Shown here: positions 10,191 through 21,558 of the stretch, piece after piece
How the letters are laid out: each line of letters begins with the position of its first letter
Position numbering within the stretch: position 1 is the stretch's first letter
Source of the DNA: Amaricoccus sp003258405
Lineage (GTDB): Bacteria > Pseudomonadota > Alphaproteobacteria > Rhodobacterales > Rhodobacteraceae
DNA length: 64,000 nucleotides
NCBI RefSeq assembly: GCF_043226085.1
Contig: NZ_CP171225.1
Coordinates: forward strand, 868,001-932,000
Direction: 5' to 3'
The notes under the pieces: model-generated
What the model saw: only the letters and a program-made list of their open reading frames with translations
Database searches by the model: none
What the model was told of the DNA's origin: nothing
Position numbers and translations under genes: made by a program

Positions 10191-11345
10191 ATGGCACCGG
10201 CCCCGGTTTCCCGCGACATGCTCGCCCGTCTCGTGGCATTTCCCACCGTCTCGACGGCGAGCAATCTCGATCTCGTCGCCTTCGTCGAGGGCTGGCTCGC
10301 CGAGCATGGCATCGCCCCGGTCCGCGTCCCCGACCTTGCCGGGGGCAAGGCGAGCGTCTTTGCCCGCATCGGCCCCGACGTGCCCGGCGGCGTCGTGCTC
10401 TCCGCCCATACCGATGTCGTCCCGGTCACCGGCCAGGCCTGGAGCAGCGATCCCTGGACGCTCACCGAGCGCGACGGCCGCCTCTATGGCCGCGGCACCT
10501 GCGACATGAAGGGCTTTGCCGCCGCCGCCCTCGCGCTCGTGCCCGAGATGACCGCCGCGCCGCTCCGCCGCCCGATCCTCATCGCGCTCAGCCATGACGA
10601 GGAGATCGGCTGCCTCAAGGCCCCCGAGCTGATCGAGGCGATCCTCGCCACAGGCCCCCGCCCCGAGGCGGTGATCGTCGGCGAGCCTTCGGAGATGCGC
10701 GTCGTCACCGGCCACAAGGGCAGCTGGGAGTTTGCCGGGCACGCCCGCGGCCACGAGGTGCATTCGAGCCTCGTCCACACCGGCGTCTCGGCCGTCACCG
10801 CCGCGGCGCGCATGATCGCCTGGACCGCCGACACCATGGCCGAGAACGCCCGCGCCGCCCTGCCCGGCGCCTTCGTGCCCCCCTACACCACGCTCCATGT
10901 CGGGGTGGTCAAGGGCGGCACCGCCAAGAACATCACCGCGCGCGACTGCAGCTTCATCGGCGAGGTCCGCGTCATGCCCGAGGAGAGCATCGCCGAATGG
11001 CGCGCGCGCCTCGAGGCCGAGGCCGCCCGGATCGAGGCGGAGATGCAGGCCATTCGCCCCGAGACGTCGCTCATCCTCGAGAGCACCATCGCGATCCCGC
11101 CGCTCGTGCCCGAACCAGACGGCGCCGCCGAACGCCTCGCCCGCGCGCTGACCGGAGACAACGGCACCCATGTGGTCTCCTATCAGACCGAGGCCGGACA
11201 GTTTCAGGAACGCGGCCTCTCCACGGTGGTCTGCGGCCCGGGCTCGATCACCGAAGCCCACCAGCCCGACGAATACCTCTCCCTCGACCAGCTCTCCGCC
11301 GCCGAGACCTTCATCCGCCGCCTGATCCGCCACCTCTCGGAATAG
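10191..11345 (+). CDS. ArgE-family (M20) N-acyl amino-acid deacylase
   Basis: A 384-residue zinc deacylase. Metal and catalytic motifs are SAHTDVVPV (H73, D75), GRGTCDMKGF, SHDEEIGC and the C-terminal GSITEAHQPDEY. GEPSEMRVVTGHKG is typical of acetylornithine deacetylase. It could serve arginine synthesis (N-acetylornithine to ornithine), but divergent placement beside a peptide importer makes scavenging of N-acylated amino acids equally plausible. The ATG at 10191 follows AGGA; a TTG 18 nt upstream is less likely. Confidence 0.85.
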   Translation: MAPAPVSRDMLARLVAFPTVSTASNLDLVAFVEGWLAEHGIAPVRVPDLAGGKASVFARIGPDVPGGVVLSAHTDVVPVTGQAWSSDPWTLTERDGRLYGRGTCDMKGFAAAALALVPEMTAAPLRRPILIALSHDEEIGCLKAPELIEAILATGPRPEAVIVGEPSEMRVVTGHKGSWEFAGHARGHEVHSSLVHTGVSAVTAAARMIAWTADTMAENARAALPGAFVPPYTTLHVGVVKGGTAKNITARDCSFIGEVRVMPEESIAEWRARLEAEAARIEAEMQAIRPETSLILESTIAIPPLVPEPDGAAERLARALTGDNGTHVVSYQTEAGQFQERGLSTVVCGPGSITEAHQPDEYLSLDQLSAAETFIRRLIRHLSE

Positions 11346-11350
11346 CCGCC

Positions 11351-12559
11351 TCAGGCCGGGCCGAAGCCCGCGAGAAACCGCTCGATCGCCGCAAGCGCCT
11401 GGTGAAACCCCGGCGTTCCCGGCAGGAAGATGTGATTGTCGTCGTCAAGCAGCACGAAGTCCGCATTCGGCAGGGTCATGGCGAGCCGCCGCCCCTCCGC
11501 GTCCGAGACCGAGCGATCGCCGCGGGAATGCAGCAGCAGCACGGGCGCGGTCACCTCCCGCGCCAGCGCCTCGATGTCGAGCCCCACCATCAGGTCGAGA
11601 TTGGCGAGGATCGCCGCCGCATCACAGGCCCGGCGCTGCATCTCGTCGAACTCGCGCGCCACGGCGGGCGAGCTGTCGGGAATGAGCCGCGCGGTGAAGA
11701 AGCGGCGATACTCCGGGTTGCTGTCGTTCCAGCCCGCCTCGATCAGCGCCCGGCTCCCCTCGTATTTGCGCCGCCCGGCCTCGTCGCCGGTCGCGACCCA
11801 GCCGCGCCCGAAGCCACCCCGCCCGATGATGCCGAGCACCCGTTCCGGGTAGCGATGCGCGAAGGCGATCGAGAAGGCGACCCCCTGCGACGGCCCGAAC
11901 AGCAGAAACCGCTCGAGCCCCGCGGCATCGGCCACCGCGCGCATATCCTCCACGATGTCCCAGAGATCGAGCGGCCCGGTGATACGGTCCGAGAGGCTCG
12001 TGCCGCGCTGATCGAAACGCACGAGTCGCACATGCGCGCCGAGCCTGCGATAGAACTCCGTGAAGATGAGGCTCCGCGCCTCCATCTCGATGTTCGAGAT
12101 CCAGCTCGGCGCCTTCAGCATCGGCAGTCCCTGCCCCGAAGCCGTCCAGGCAAGCCGCGTGCCGTCCACTGACACGGCGAAACGGATCGGCGCCTGATCG
12201 AGTGCCCCGACCTCCTCCGTCCCCGCGGGCTCGGGCCCTGCACGCTCGGGCAGGGCCAGCCGGTAGCCGAACCTCGGCAGTGTCTGCACCAGCGTCCGCT
12301 GACCGTCGCCCAGCGCGCGGCGAATGTCGGCGACACATTGCACGAGACTGTCCTCGGTCACCGCGATATCGCCCCAGACCCGGTCGATCAGCTCCGCCTT
12401 CGAGACCCCCTGCCCCCGGGCGCGGACGAGTTCGGCCAGCACCCGCGCCGATTGCGGCCTCAGCTGCCGCGTCTCTCCCGAGGCATCACGCAGCACCCCG
12501 CACCCCGTATCGAACACGACGTCGCCCAACCGGACGTGCTGCGGGCCTTCGCCATCCAT
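11351..12559 (-). CDS. Winged-helix DNA-binding / alpha-beta hydrolase fusion protein
   Basis: The 402-residue protein fuses an OmpR/CadC-type winged helix (residues 8-103; recognition region KAELIDRVWGD...DSLVQCVADIRRALGD) to an alpha/beta hydrolase domain (125-400). The hydrolase keeps a full catalytic set: nucleophile S224 in GPSQG, D348 in SRGDRS and H376 in DDNHIFLP. There is no transmembrane helix, unlike CadC. It could be a regulator that senses an ester- or amide-like ligand through a hydrolase fold, or a bifunctional enzyme. It ends 5 bp from the convergent deacylase gene and is divergent from the M20D amidohydrolase. The ATG at 12559 follows a G-rich site; longer starts are TTG or GTG. 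Confidence 0.85.
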   Translation of the reverse strand: MDGEGPQHVRLGDVVFDTGCGVLRDASGETRQLRPQSARVLAELVRARGQGVSKAELIDRVWGDIAVTEDSLVQCVADIRRALGDGQRTLVQTLPRFGYRLALPERAGPEPAGTEEVGALDQAPIRFAVSVDGTRLAWTASGQGLPMLKAPSWISNIEMEARSLIFTEFYRRLGAHVRLVRFDQRGTSLSDRITGPLDLWDIVEDMRAVADAAGLERFLLFGPSQGVAFSIAFAHRYPERVLGIIGRGGFGRGWVATGDEAGRRKYEGSRALIEAGWNDSNPEYRRFFTARLIPDSSPAVAREFDEMQRRACDAAAILANLDLMVGLDIEALAREVTAPVLLLHSRGDRSVSDAEGRRLAMTLPNADFVLLDDDNHIFLPGTPGFHQALAAIERFLAGFGPA

Positions 12560-12754
12560 GCGCGCCCCCCTCTTGCGCTCCCCTGCCGTCACCTCCTGAA
12601 AACGCTTCTGTTTCACGGGCAAGCCATAGACTAAAGTCTACACTGCCATGCCTGTCATTCCTAGCAAAGCCTTGTCCCGCCGTCGTTGAATGCCGCACCG
12701 AGGCCCGGTAAGCCGGGAGCAACGCAACCCCACGCCGCCCGTGAAAAGAGCCCC

Positions 12755-13927
12755 ATGCCCGTCATCAACCGCTTCGCCGAACTCGCCCCGGAGATCACCG
12801 AATGGCGCCGCGATATCCACCGGCACCCGGAAATCCAGTTCGAAACCCATCGCACCAGCGCGCTCGTCGCGGGCAAGCTCCGCACCTTCGGCTGCGACGA
12901 GGTGGTAACGGGCCTCGGCCGGACCGGCGTCGTCGGCGTGATCCACGGCCGCAAGACGGGGTCGGGCCGGGTGATCGGCCTCCGGGCCGACATGGACGCG
13001 CTCCCGATCCAGGAGGAGACAAACCTCCCCTACGCCTCCGCCACCCCCGGCGCCATGCATGCCTGTGGCCATGACGGCCACACCGCCATGCTCCTCGGTG
13101 CGGCACGCTACCTCGCCGAGACCCGCAATTTCGACGGCACCGCCGTGGTGATCTTCCAGCCGGCGGAGGAAGGCGGCGGCGGCGGGCGCGAGATGGTCGA
13201 GGACGGCCTGATGGAGCGTTTCGGCATCGAGGAGGTCTACGGCCTCCACAACGATCCGACCCGCCCGCTCGGCGAATTCGCCATCCGCTCCGGGCCCTTC
13301 CTCGCCTCGTCCGACAAGTTCCGCATCGAGATCACCGGCCGCGGCGGCCACGCCGCCTTCCCGCAGACCTGCATCGACCCGACCCTTGTCGCCAGCCAGA
13401 TCGTCATCGGCCTCCAGAGCATCGTGTCCCGCAACACCGATCCGCTCGAAGCCGCCGTCGTCTCCGTCACGAGCTTCCGCACCGAAGGCAACGCCTACAA
13501 CGTCATCCCCGAGCGCGTGCGGATGAAGGGCACGATCCGCACCCTGCGCGCGGAGATCCGCGATCTTTGCGAGGCCCGCCTGAAAACGCTCGTCGAGAAC
13601 ACCGCCGCCGCCTTCGGCGCCACCGCCGCGGTCGACTATTCCCGCGAATACCCCGTCACCTCCAACCACGCCGCCCCGGCGGAATTCGCCGCAGGAATAG
13701 CCGAGGAGATCGCGGGCGCCACCGGCGTCGTGCGCGGGGCGCCTCCGATCATGGGGGCGGAGGATTTCTCGTTCATGCTCAACGCCCGCCCCGGCGCCTT
13801 CATCTTCATGGGCAACGGCGTCGGCCCGGCGCTCCATCATCCGGGCTACAACTTCAACGACGAGGCGATCCCGGTCGGCTGCTCCTACTGGGTCCGCCTC
13901 GTGGAGCGGGCCCTTCCTCTCAGCTGA
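12755..13927 (+). CDS. M20D amidohydrolase (hippurate / IAA-amino acid hydrolase type)
   Basis: A 390-residue metalloenzyme of the HipO/IAA-amino acid hydrolase group. Motifs are GLRADMDALPIQEET, HACGHDGHTAMLLGAA (H102, C104, H106), QPAEEGGGGGREMVEDGLM and MGAEDFSFML. The family removes acyl groups from amino acids or aminoacylated auxins. The usual GLHNWP is GLHNDP here. The start at 12755 (MPVINRFAEL) fits family length; an upstream in-frame ATG adds 23 poorly conserved residues. It is divergent from the winged-helix/hydrolase gene, which may regulate it. Confidence 0.88.
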   Translation: MPVINRFAELAPEITEWRRDIHRHPEIQFETHRTSALVAGKLRTFGCDEVVTGLGRTGVVGVIHGRKTGSGRVIGLRADMDALPIQEETNLPYASATPGAMHACGHDGHTAMLLGAARYLAETRNFDGTAVVIFQPAEEGGGGGREMVEDGLMERFGIEEVYGLHNDPTRPLGEFAIRSGPFLASSDKFRIEITGRGGHAAFPQTCIDPTLVASQIVIGLQSIVSRNTDPLEAAVVSVTSFRTEGNAYNVIPERVRMKGTIRTLRAEIRDLCEARLKTLVENTAAAFGATAAVDYSREYPVTSNHAAPAEFAAGIAEEIAGATGVVRGAPPIMGAEDFSFMLNARPGAFIFMGNGVGPALHHPGYNFNDEAIPVGCSYWVRLVERALPLS

Positions 13928-14056
13928 GCCCGGATCAGGCGAACCTCCGATCGGACCCTGGATCCGGGTTGCCTCGCGCTCGACACGAGCATGCGGTCGA
14001 TGAGCGCGGCCCGGTCAGGAAGCGCGCCTCCGTGTCCTGCCGGCAGCAGAAGCCGG

Positions 14057-15484
14057 TCAGCCGCCGTCCTTGAACGCCTCGTAAGCTGCCAGCGCGCGCT
14101 TTCGCCCCTCGGCCAGCCCGACGCGCCGCTCCGGCAACGGATCCTCCGGCGAGAGCCCCCAGCTTTCCGGCACCGCGTCGAAATAGGAGCGCGCCACCGC
14201 GTCATCGCTCCCCTCGAAGCCCAGCAGGTAGCGCGCACGATAGGCGCCCTCCGGGTCGAACTTCTCCGCCTGCGTCTCCGGGTTGAAGACGCGGAAATAG
14301 GGCGCGGCATCCGGCCCGCAGCCCGCCACCCACTGCCACCCCAGCGCATTCGAGGCCGGATCCCAGTCGATCAGGCAATCGGCGAACCAGCGCATTCCGA
14401 TCCGCCAGTCGGTCAGCAGATGCTTGGTCAGATGGCTCGCGACGATCATCCGCGCCCGGTTGTGCATCCGGCCGGTCACATACATCTCGCGCATCGCCGC
14501 ATCGACGAGCGGCTCGCCCGTGCGCCCCTGCCGCCAGGCTGCGGCATCCGCGCTCTCGCCGCGCCAGGGAAATCCCTGCCACTCCGCCCGCCACTCGCGC
14601 TCGAAAAGCTCGGGCGTGTGATAGCCGAGGTGCCAGGCGAATTCGCGCCAGCCCAGCTCGCGGCGGAAGGCGAGCGCGCCGTCGCGCTTGCCCCCGCGCG
14701 CCGCCCGGCCCGCCGCATGCCAGGCCTCGCGCGCCGAGATCTCGCCCCAGGTGAGATAGGGCGAAAGCCCCGAACAGCGGTCGAGATCGAGCCGGTCGCG
14801 GCCCTTGGCATAGTCCCGCACCGGCGCGTCGAGAAAGGCCTCGAGATGCGCCTGCGCCGCCGGCTCGCCCGCCTCGACATGCCCCGCGACGACGTCGGCG
14901 CCCCGCCGCATCCCCGCCCCGAGCGCCCAGTCGGCAAGCGCATCCGTCCCGGGCCAGTCCCGCGGTGCGGCAAGCGCCTCCACCGCATCGAGACAGGGCC
15001 CCGGCTCGATCCCTTCAAGCGCCCGGAAATACGGCGTGAACACCCGGTAGACATCGCCCCCCGACTTCGGCGCCACCGCCCAGGGCTCGAAGATCAGATG
15101 CCCGGGGTGGCTCTCGGCCTCGAGCCCCGCCGCGCGCAGCGCCGCCTTCACCGCGCTGTCCCGCGCAATGGCGGCAGGCTCGTAGAGCCGCGTCCAGTGC
15201 ACCGCGCCCGCGCCGGTTTCCTCGGCCAGCGCCCGAAGGCAGTCGAGTGCCTTGCCCCGCCGCAGCACCAGATCACTGCCAATGCCGCGCAGGCGTTCGC
15301 GAAATGCCGCGATCGCCTGCTCGAGCCGCCATTTCGGCGCGGCGCCGATGTCCTCGGTCTCCGGATCGAGCACGAAGACGGGGATCACGGGGCGTCCCGA
15401 CTGCTGTGCCGCAGCGAGCCCCGGGTGATCGGAAAGCCGCATGTCGCGCCGGATCCAGTAAAGAAGCGGTGGGTGCCTGGTCAT
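14057..15484 (-). CDS. phrB: Deoxyribodipyrimidine photolyase (cryptochrome/photolyase family)
   Basis: This 475-residue protein has an N-terminal Rossmann antenna domain (PPLLYWIRRDMRLSDHPGL) and a C-terminal FAD domain with GEPLVDAAMREMYVTGRMHNRARMIVASHLTKHLLTDWRIG and WQWVAGCGPDAAPYFRVFNP. These match class I CPD photolyases, which use blue light and FADH- to split pyrimidine dimers. The start at 15484 is 36 nt inside the longest reading and gives the canonical N-terminus. Confidence 0.93.
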   Translation of the reverse strand: MTRHPPLLYWIRRDMRLSDHPGLAAAQQSGRPVIPVFVLDPETEDIGAAPKWRLEQAIAAFRERLRGIGSDLVLRRGKALDCLRALAEETGAGAVHWTRLYEPAAIARDSAVKAALRAAGLEAESHPGHLIFEPWAVAPKSGGDVYRVFTPYFRALEGIEPGPCLDAVEALAAPRDWPGTDALADWALGAGMRRGADVVAGHVEAGEPAAQAHLEAFLDAPVRDYAKGRDRLDLDRCSGLSPYLTWGEISAREAWHAAGRAARGGKRDGALAFRRELGWREFAWHLGYHTPELFEREWRAEWQGFPWRGESADAAAWRQGRTGEPLVDAAMREMYVTGRMHNRARMIVASHLTKHLLTDWRIGMRWFADCLIDWDPASNALGWQWVAGCGPDAAPYFRVFNPETQAEKFDPEGAYRARYLLGFEGSDDAVARSYFDAVPESWGLSPEDPLPERRVGLAEGRKRALAAYEAFKDGG

Positions 15485-15653
15485 GCCTGCGGAAACTGGC
15501 ACGGTTTGGCGCAGGGTCAATCTCCGATCAGCGATCCTTGTCGAGTCTCACACACGCGCCGCCTGCACGCGATACGACAAGACGCATCGGAGTATCCCGG
15601 CCCCGCCTCAAGCCAGGGCCGCCCCTGTATCTGAACCAGGACCACAGCACTAT

Positions 15654-15684
15654 AAAAATTTATTTTATGTTTCAAAAATTTATT
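15654..15684 (+). repeat. Two 11-bp A+T direct repeats, 20-bp period
   Basis: AAAAATTTATT is repeated perfectly with start-to-start spacing of 20 bp, roughly two helical turns. This phasing suggests intrinsically bent DNA, an UP-like element or paired sites for a minor-groove protein such as MucR-type silencers. The role is inferred. Confidence 0.6.
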
Positions 15685-15861
15685 CATCCATGCCTAAGTT
15701 TTCAGCTTTCTGTTCTCCCCAGAAACAACTTGACCGCGACTCCACCATTTGGCAGTAATTTACCAGAACCAACAACCTTGAATTGTTGAGCCTCGCTCGA
15801 ACGAGAGTCGCCGCAGTGGGGTCTGGAACCGCGAACGGCTTCACCGCCGGTCTTGGGCCAA

Positions 15862-15890
15862 CGCGACCGCTCCAAGGGAGCGGGATCGCG
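15862..15890 (+). promoter_or_regulatory. Leader hairpin before hybrid histidine kinase
   Basis: CCGCTCC (15867-15873) and GGAGCGG (15877-15883) form a perfect 7-bp stem with an AAG loop. Flanking CGCGA (15862-15866) and TCGCG (15886-15890) extend it across a 2-nt bulge. It lies about 20 nt upstream of the start codon and just before the GGAGGG ribosome-binding site. No T-tract follows, so it is not a standard terminator. Confidence 0.5.
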
Positions 15891-15910
15891 CTGTAAGCCG
15901 GAGGGATTGC

Positions 15911-18421
<2,511 letters not shown>

Positions 18422-18601
18422 GCCTGCGGCGCGCAGCGGGCCTCTTTCCTTTCCCCCCGCGATCTGGCAGAAACGCGCGCAGGGGTCCGGCGATGGCGTC
18501 GCCGGCCGGCATTGGGCCACATCCCATACCCCCCTCGTCCTGTACGCCGGGAAGCACGGCATTGCCGGCTCCACCGGAATGCCCGAGACGAGGAAAGTGC
18601 C

Positions 18602-19822
18602 ATGACGCACCCGTCTTCACGCCCCGACTTCTTTGCCTTCCCGAATGGGCCGAGCGCCACGCTGCCCTTCGCGGCCGAGGAATACGAGACCCGCCTCGCG
18701 GGCCTCCGCGCCATCCTCGCCGACGCCGGGCTCGACGCGGCCCTGCTCACCTCGATGCAGGCCATCGCCTACTATTCGGGCTTCCTCTACTGCTCCTTCG
18801 GCCGCCCCTACGGCCTCGTGGTCACCGCCGAGGCCAGCACCGTAATCGCGGCGAACATCGACGCAGGCCAGCCCGGCCGCCGCTGCCACGGCGAGGCGCT
18901 CACCTACACCGACTGGCAGCGCGACAACTTCTGGCGCGCCGCCGCCAGCCGGACGGGCACCGGACGCCGGATCGGGATCGAGGGCGATCACCTGACGCTC
19001 CAGGCCCGCGCGAAGCTCGACAGCTTCCTCGCCCCCTCGGCCTCTGCCGACATCGCGCCCGCGATCATGGCCCAGCGCATGGTGAAATCGCCCGCCGAGA
19101 TCGCCCTCATCCGCGAAGGCACCCGCGTCGCGGATCTCGGCGGCGCGGCGATCCGCGACGCGATCCGCCCCGGCGCGCGCGAGATCGACATTGCGATGGC
19201 CGGTCGCGACGCCATGGAGCGCGCCATCGCCGAGGCCTTCCCCGAAGCCGAATACCGCGACACCTGGGTCTGGTTCCAGTCGGGCCTCAACACCGACGGC
19301 GCCCACAACCCGGTCACCGCCCGCGCGCTCCGGCCCGGCGACATCCTGAGCCTCAACGCCTTCCCGATGATCTCGGGCTACTACACCGCGCTCGAACGCA
19401 CGCTCTTCCTCGGCGAACCCGACGCCGCGAGCCTCCGCATCTGGGAGGCCAATGTCGCGACCCACGAGCTCGGCCTCTCGCTCATCCGGCCCGGCGCGCG
19501 CTGCTCGGAGATCACCGAGACCCTCAACGCCTTCCTCGCCGAACGCGGCCTGCTGGAATACCGCACCTTCGGCTACGGCCACTCCTTCGGCATCCTCTCG
19601 CACTACTACGGCCGCGAGGCGGGGCTCGAACTGCGCGAGGACATCGACACCGTGCTCGAGCCCGGCATGGTCGTCTCGATCGAGCCGATGCTCACCATTC
19701 CCGAGGGCCAGCCGGGCGCGGGCGGCTACCGCGAGCACGACATCCTCGTCGTGGGCGAGACGGGCGCCGAGAACATCACCGGCTTCCCCTTCGGCCCGGC
19801 GCACAACATCCTGCCCGCCTGA
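18602..19822 (+). CDS. Creatinase (creatine amidinohydrolase)
   Basis: The 406-residue protein follows the Pseudomonas creatinase sequence closely as I recall it: NYYSDFLYCSFGRPY-like region (AYYSGFLYCSFGRPYGLVV), YTDWQRDN, WFQSGLNTDGAHNPVTAR, SLNAFPMISGYYTALERTLFL, FGYGHSFGILSHYYGREAGLELREDIDTV and IEPML. H235 corresponds to the catalytic histidine in DGAHNP. The enzyme splits creatine to sarcosine and urea. It has the M24 'pita-bread' fold but is not a metallopeptidase. The start at 18602 gives the family's usual length. No sarcosine oxidase or creatininase lies nearby. Confidence 0.92.
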   Translation: MTHPSSRPDFFAFPNGPSATLPFAAEEYETRLAGLRAILADAGLDAALLTSMQAIAYYSGFLYCSFGRPYGLVVTAEASTVIAANIDAGQPGRRCHGEALTYTDWQRDNFWRAAASRTGTGRRIGIEGDHLTLQARAKLDSFLAPSASADIAPAIMAQRMVKSPAEIALIREGTRVADLGGAAIRDAIRPGAREIDIAMAGRDAMERAIAEAFPEAEYRDTWVWFQSGLNTDGAHNPVTARALRPGDILSLNAFPMISGYYTALERTLFLGEPDAASLRIWEANVATHELGLSLIRPGARCSEITETLNAFLAERGLLEYRTFGYGHSFGILSHYYGREAGLELREDIDTVLEPGMVVSIEPMLTIPEGQPGAGGYREHDILVVGETGAENITGFPFGPAHNILPA

Positions 19823-19858
19823 GCGCGGCGCGGCCCGGTGGCGCGGCACCGCGCCCGC

Positions 19859-20575
19859 TCACCGGGCCATCACATACTGGGCGGCAAGCTCGCGCAGGAG
19901 CTTCCGCCGCATCGCCTCAGCGTAATCCTCGTAGGATGCCGTCACCTCGAGAAAGGCCCCCGGCCCGTGCAGCACCTCGGCCCGGTAGAAGGGCACCGGC
20001 GGCGGCACCTCGCCCTCGATGACGAGCCCGTTCACCGTGATGCCCGTCATGTCATTGGCCCTGTAGGTGCTCCGCGGCGGAAAGCCGTGGTTGTTGACCC
20101 CGTCGCCCGCCACATCGATCACCTGCCGCAGACAACGCTCCGGGGCGTCCCGCAGACGGGCAAGAGCATGGCCGAGCGCATAGCCAAGCGCGGTCGGAAA
20201 GCCCTCCGAGGCGCGCCGCGCGGCCGCGACCCGCGCGGCGGCCCGGCCGATGGAGCCCGCATCCTCGACATGCGTCCACTCGAGCCAGTCGAACTGCTGT
20301 TCCGTCCCGCTCCATTCGAAGGCGGTGATCCAGATGCCGCCCTGCGCCGCTATGGCCTCCACCACCGCCGGATCGGCAAGCGCGGCGGCCAGCCCCTCCC
20401 GCTGAAGCCGGTATTCCCGGCCATCGACCGAGGAGGAGACATCGAGCGCGAGCACCAGCGAAAGACTGCAGGCCGCGCCGGCCTTCGCCGCCGAAACCGC
20501 CAGCAGGCCGAGGGCGAGAACGGCGCGGCGGCCCAGCCGCCCGCATCCCCTGCCCCTCCGGGCGCCTCGCGCCAT
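19859..20575 (-). CDS. DUF1194 (von Willebrand factor A-like) secreted protein
   Basis: A 238-residue protein with a basic N-terminus, a hydrophobic signal segment ending around AAKAGAA, then a VWA-like domain. The metal-ion-dependent adhesion motif DVSSSVD (DxSxS) follows ALVLALD-type strand residues, and DVAGDGVNNHG supplies later conserved residues. DUF1194 proteins are frequent in Rhodobacterales, and their function is not established. Periplasmic or membrane-attached location is inferred. Confidence 0.8.
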   Translation of the reverse strand: MARGARRGRGCGRLGRRAVLALGLLAVSAAKAGAACSLSLVLALDVSSSVDGREYRLQREGLAAALADPAVVEAIAAQGGIWITAFEWSGTEQQFDWLEWTHVEDAGSIGRAAARVAAARRASEGFPTALGYALGHALARLRDAPERCLRQVIDVAGDGVNNHGFPPRSTYRANDMTGITVNGLVIEGEVPPPVPFYRAEVLHGPGAFLEVTASYEDYAEAMRRKLLRELAAQYVMAR

Positions 20576-20678
20576 CGCCGTCCTCCCGAACCGTAAGCAG
20601 CCAGGGGAGCACGCCCGCGCGCCCCGAAGCCGGGATCCCCGGCCGAGAGCCTACGCGACCGGAGCCGGAACACCAACC

Positions 20679-21428
20679 TCAGTGCGCATGCAGCGCCGCG
20701 AGCATCCGGTAATCGCCGTCGTAGCTTTCCCGCACGCATGCGCCCAGCTCCTCATCGGCCAGCGCCGCCCGGGACGGCAGCCCCTCGCCCGCCACCCAGG
20801 CCTCGCGCAGGACCTCGGCCGGCACATCGACCGCGCTCGTGCCCTCCGAGCCATAGGCGGTCGGATTTTCCGGCTTCCGGAAATACTGCCCGGCGATCTC
20901 CGTCCCGACCAGCGCCGCCATGCCCTCGAAAAGCTCCCAGAGCGGGAAGACCGCGTCATAGCGGATCGGAAGCAGATGGGCGCGCTGGGGCTGCACATGC
21001 ACGTCCCGCCGAGCAGGCTCACGGCAGTAGCCGGTCACGAAGCTGCGGAAGCTCGCCGTCTCCGGCTCCTCCTGCATCACGCGGCGGAAGTTGTTGAAGA
21101 TGCCGCGATTTCCACTGCGGACGACGAACTTGTTGAGATAGGCCGAGATCAGCCGTTCATACGGATCGCGCGTGACGAGAATCATCCGGGCGCAGCGCTC
21201 GAGTTCGGCATGGCTGCGGATGCGGTGATGGGCGTTCATGAACTGGATCTCCGCCCCGCGCTCGGTCCCCGGCCGCCCCGCAGGGGAGGTGTCGCAGATC
21301 AGCTTCTTGAAGCACGTACAGCCATTCTTGCGGATATAGCAGTAGCCGAAGCGCGTCCCGCCGGCATCGAACCAGTAGTGCGGGTGCGTCGCGAACCCGA
21401 TCTCGTCCCGAAGGTCCAGTTCAAGCAT
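20679..21428 (-). CDS. Sulfotransferase family 2-like protein
   Basis: A 249-residue protein. RFGYCYIRKNGCTCFKKLICD resembles the PAPS 5'-phosphosulfate loop of family 2 sulfotransferases (YxxIxKxGCT), and ILVTRDPYERLISAYLNKFV the 3'-phosphate-binding RDPxxRxxSAY segment. The family transfers sulfate from PAPS to carbohydrates or other hydroxyls; the acceptor is unknown. The ATG at 21428 follows AGGAGA, while an upstream in-frame ATG lacks a site. It stands alone. Confidence 0.75.
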   Translation of the reverse strand: MLELDLRDEIGFATHPHYWFDAGGTRFGYCYIRKNGCTCFKKLICDTSPAGRPGTERGAEIQFMNAHHRIRSHAELERCARMILVTRDPYERLISAYLNKFVVRSGNRGIFNNFRRVMQEEPETASFRSFVTGYCREPARRDVHVQPQRAHLLPIRYDAVFPLWELFEGMAALVGTEIAGQYFRKPENPTAYGSEGTSAVDVPAEVLREAWVAGEGLPSRAALADEELGACVRESYDGDYRMLAALHAH

Positions 21429-21558
21429 CTTGTCTCCTGGCCGCCCCTTTGCCCGGCCGCGAAGCATACGGGCCGGCATAACGGGCGCGACCTTCACCGC
21501 AAACTCCGGCCGGGCGCAAGGGCCGCCGCGCGCAGCCCCCGGCCCCGCGCCGCCCGGA

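Larger units (their letters stand above)
15485..15910. promoter_or_regulatory. A+T-rich promoter island and structured leader upstream of the hybrid kinase
   Basis: A 426-bp gap. From about 15640 to 15790 the base composition falls sharply to A+T-rich. AAAAATTTATT occurs twice exactly 20 bp apart (15654-15664, 15674-15684). A dyad CAACAA/TTGTTG lies at 15770-15788, and a TTGACC hexamer at 15730 is a possible -35 without a good -10. After the island the sequence returns to high G+C and forms a strong hairpin just before the kinase gene. No coding frame is supported. Confidence 0.5.

Noticed and set aside
9066..11333. 755-residue open frame antisense to the deacylase and out of frame with the DppD-like ATPase
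   Set aside because: Shadow of two well-supported genes; its C-terminal half is a frameshifted reading of the ATPase.
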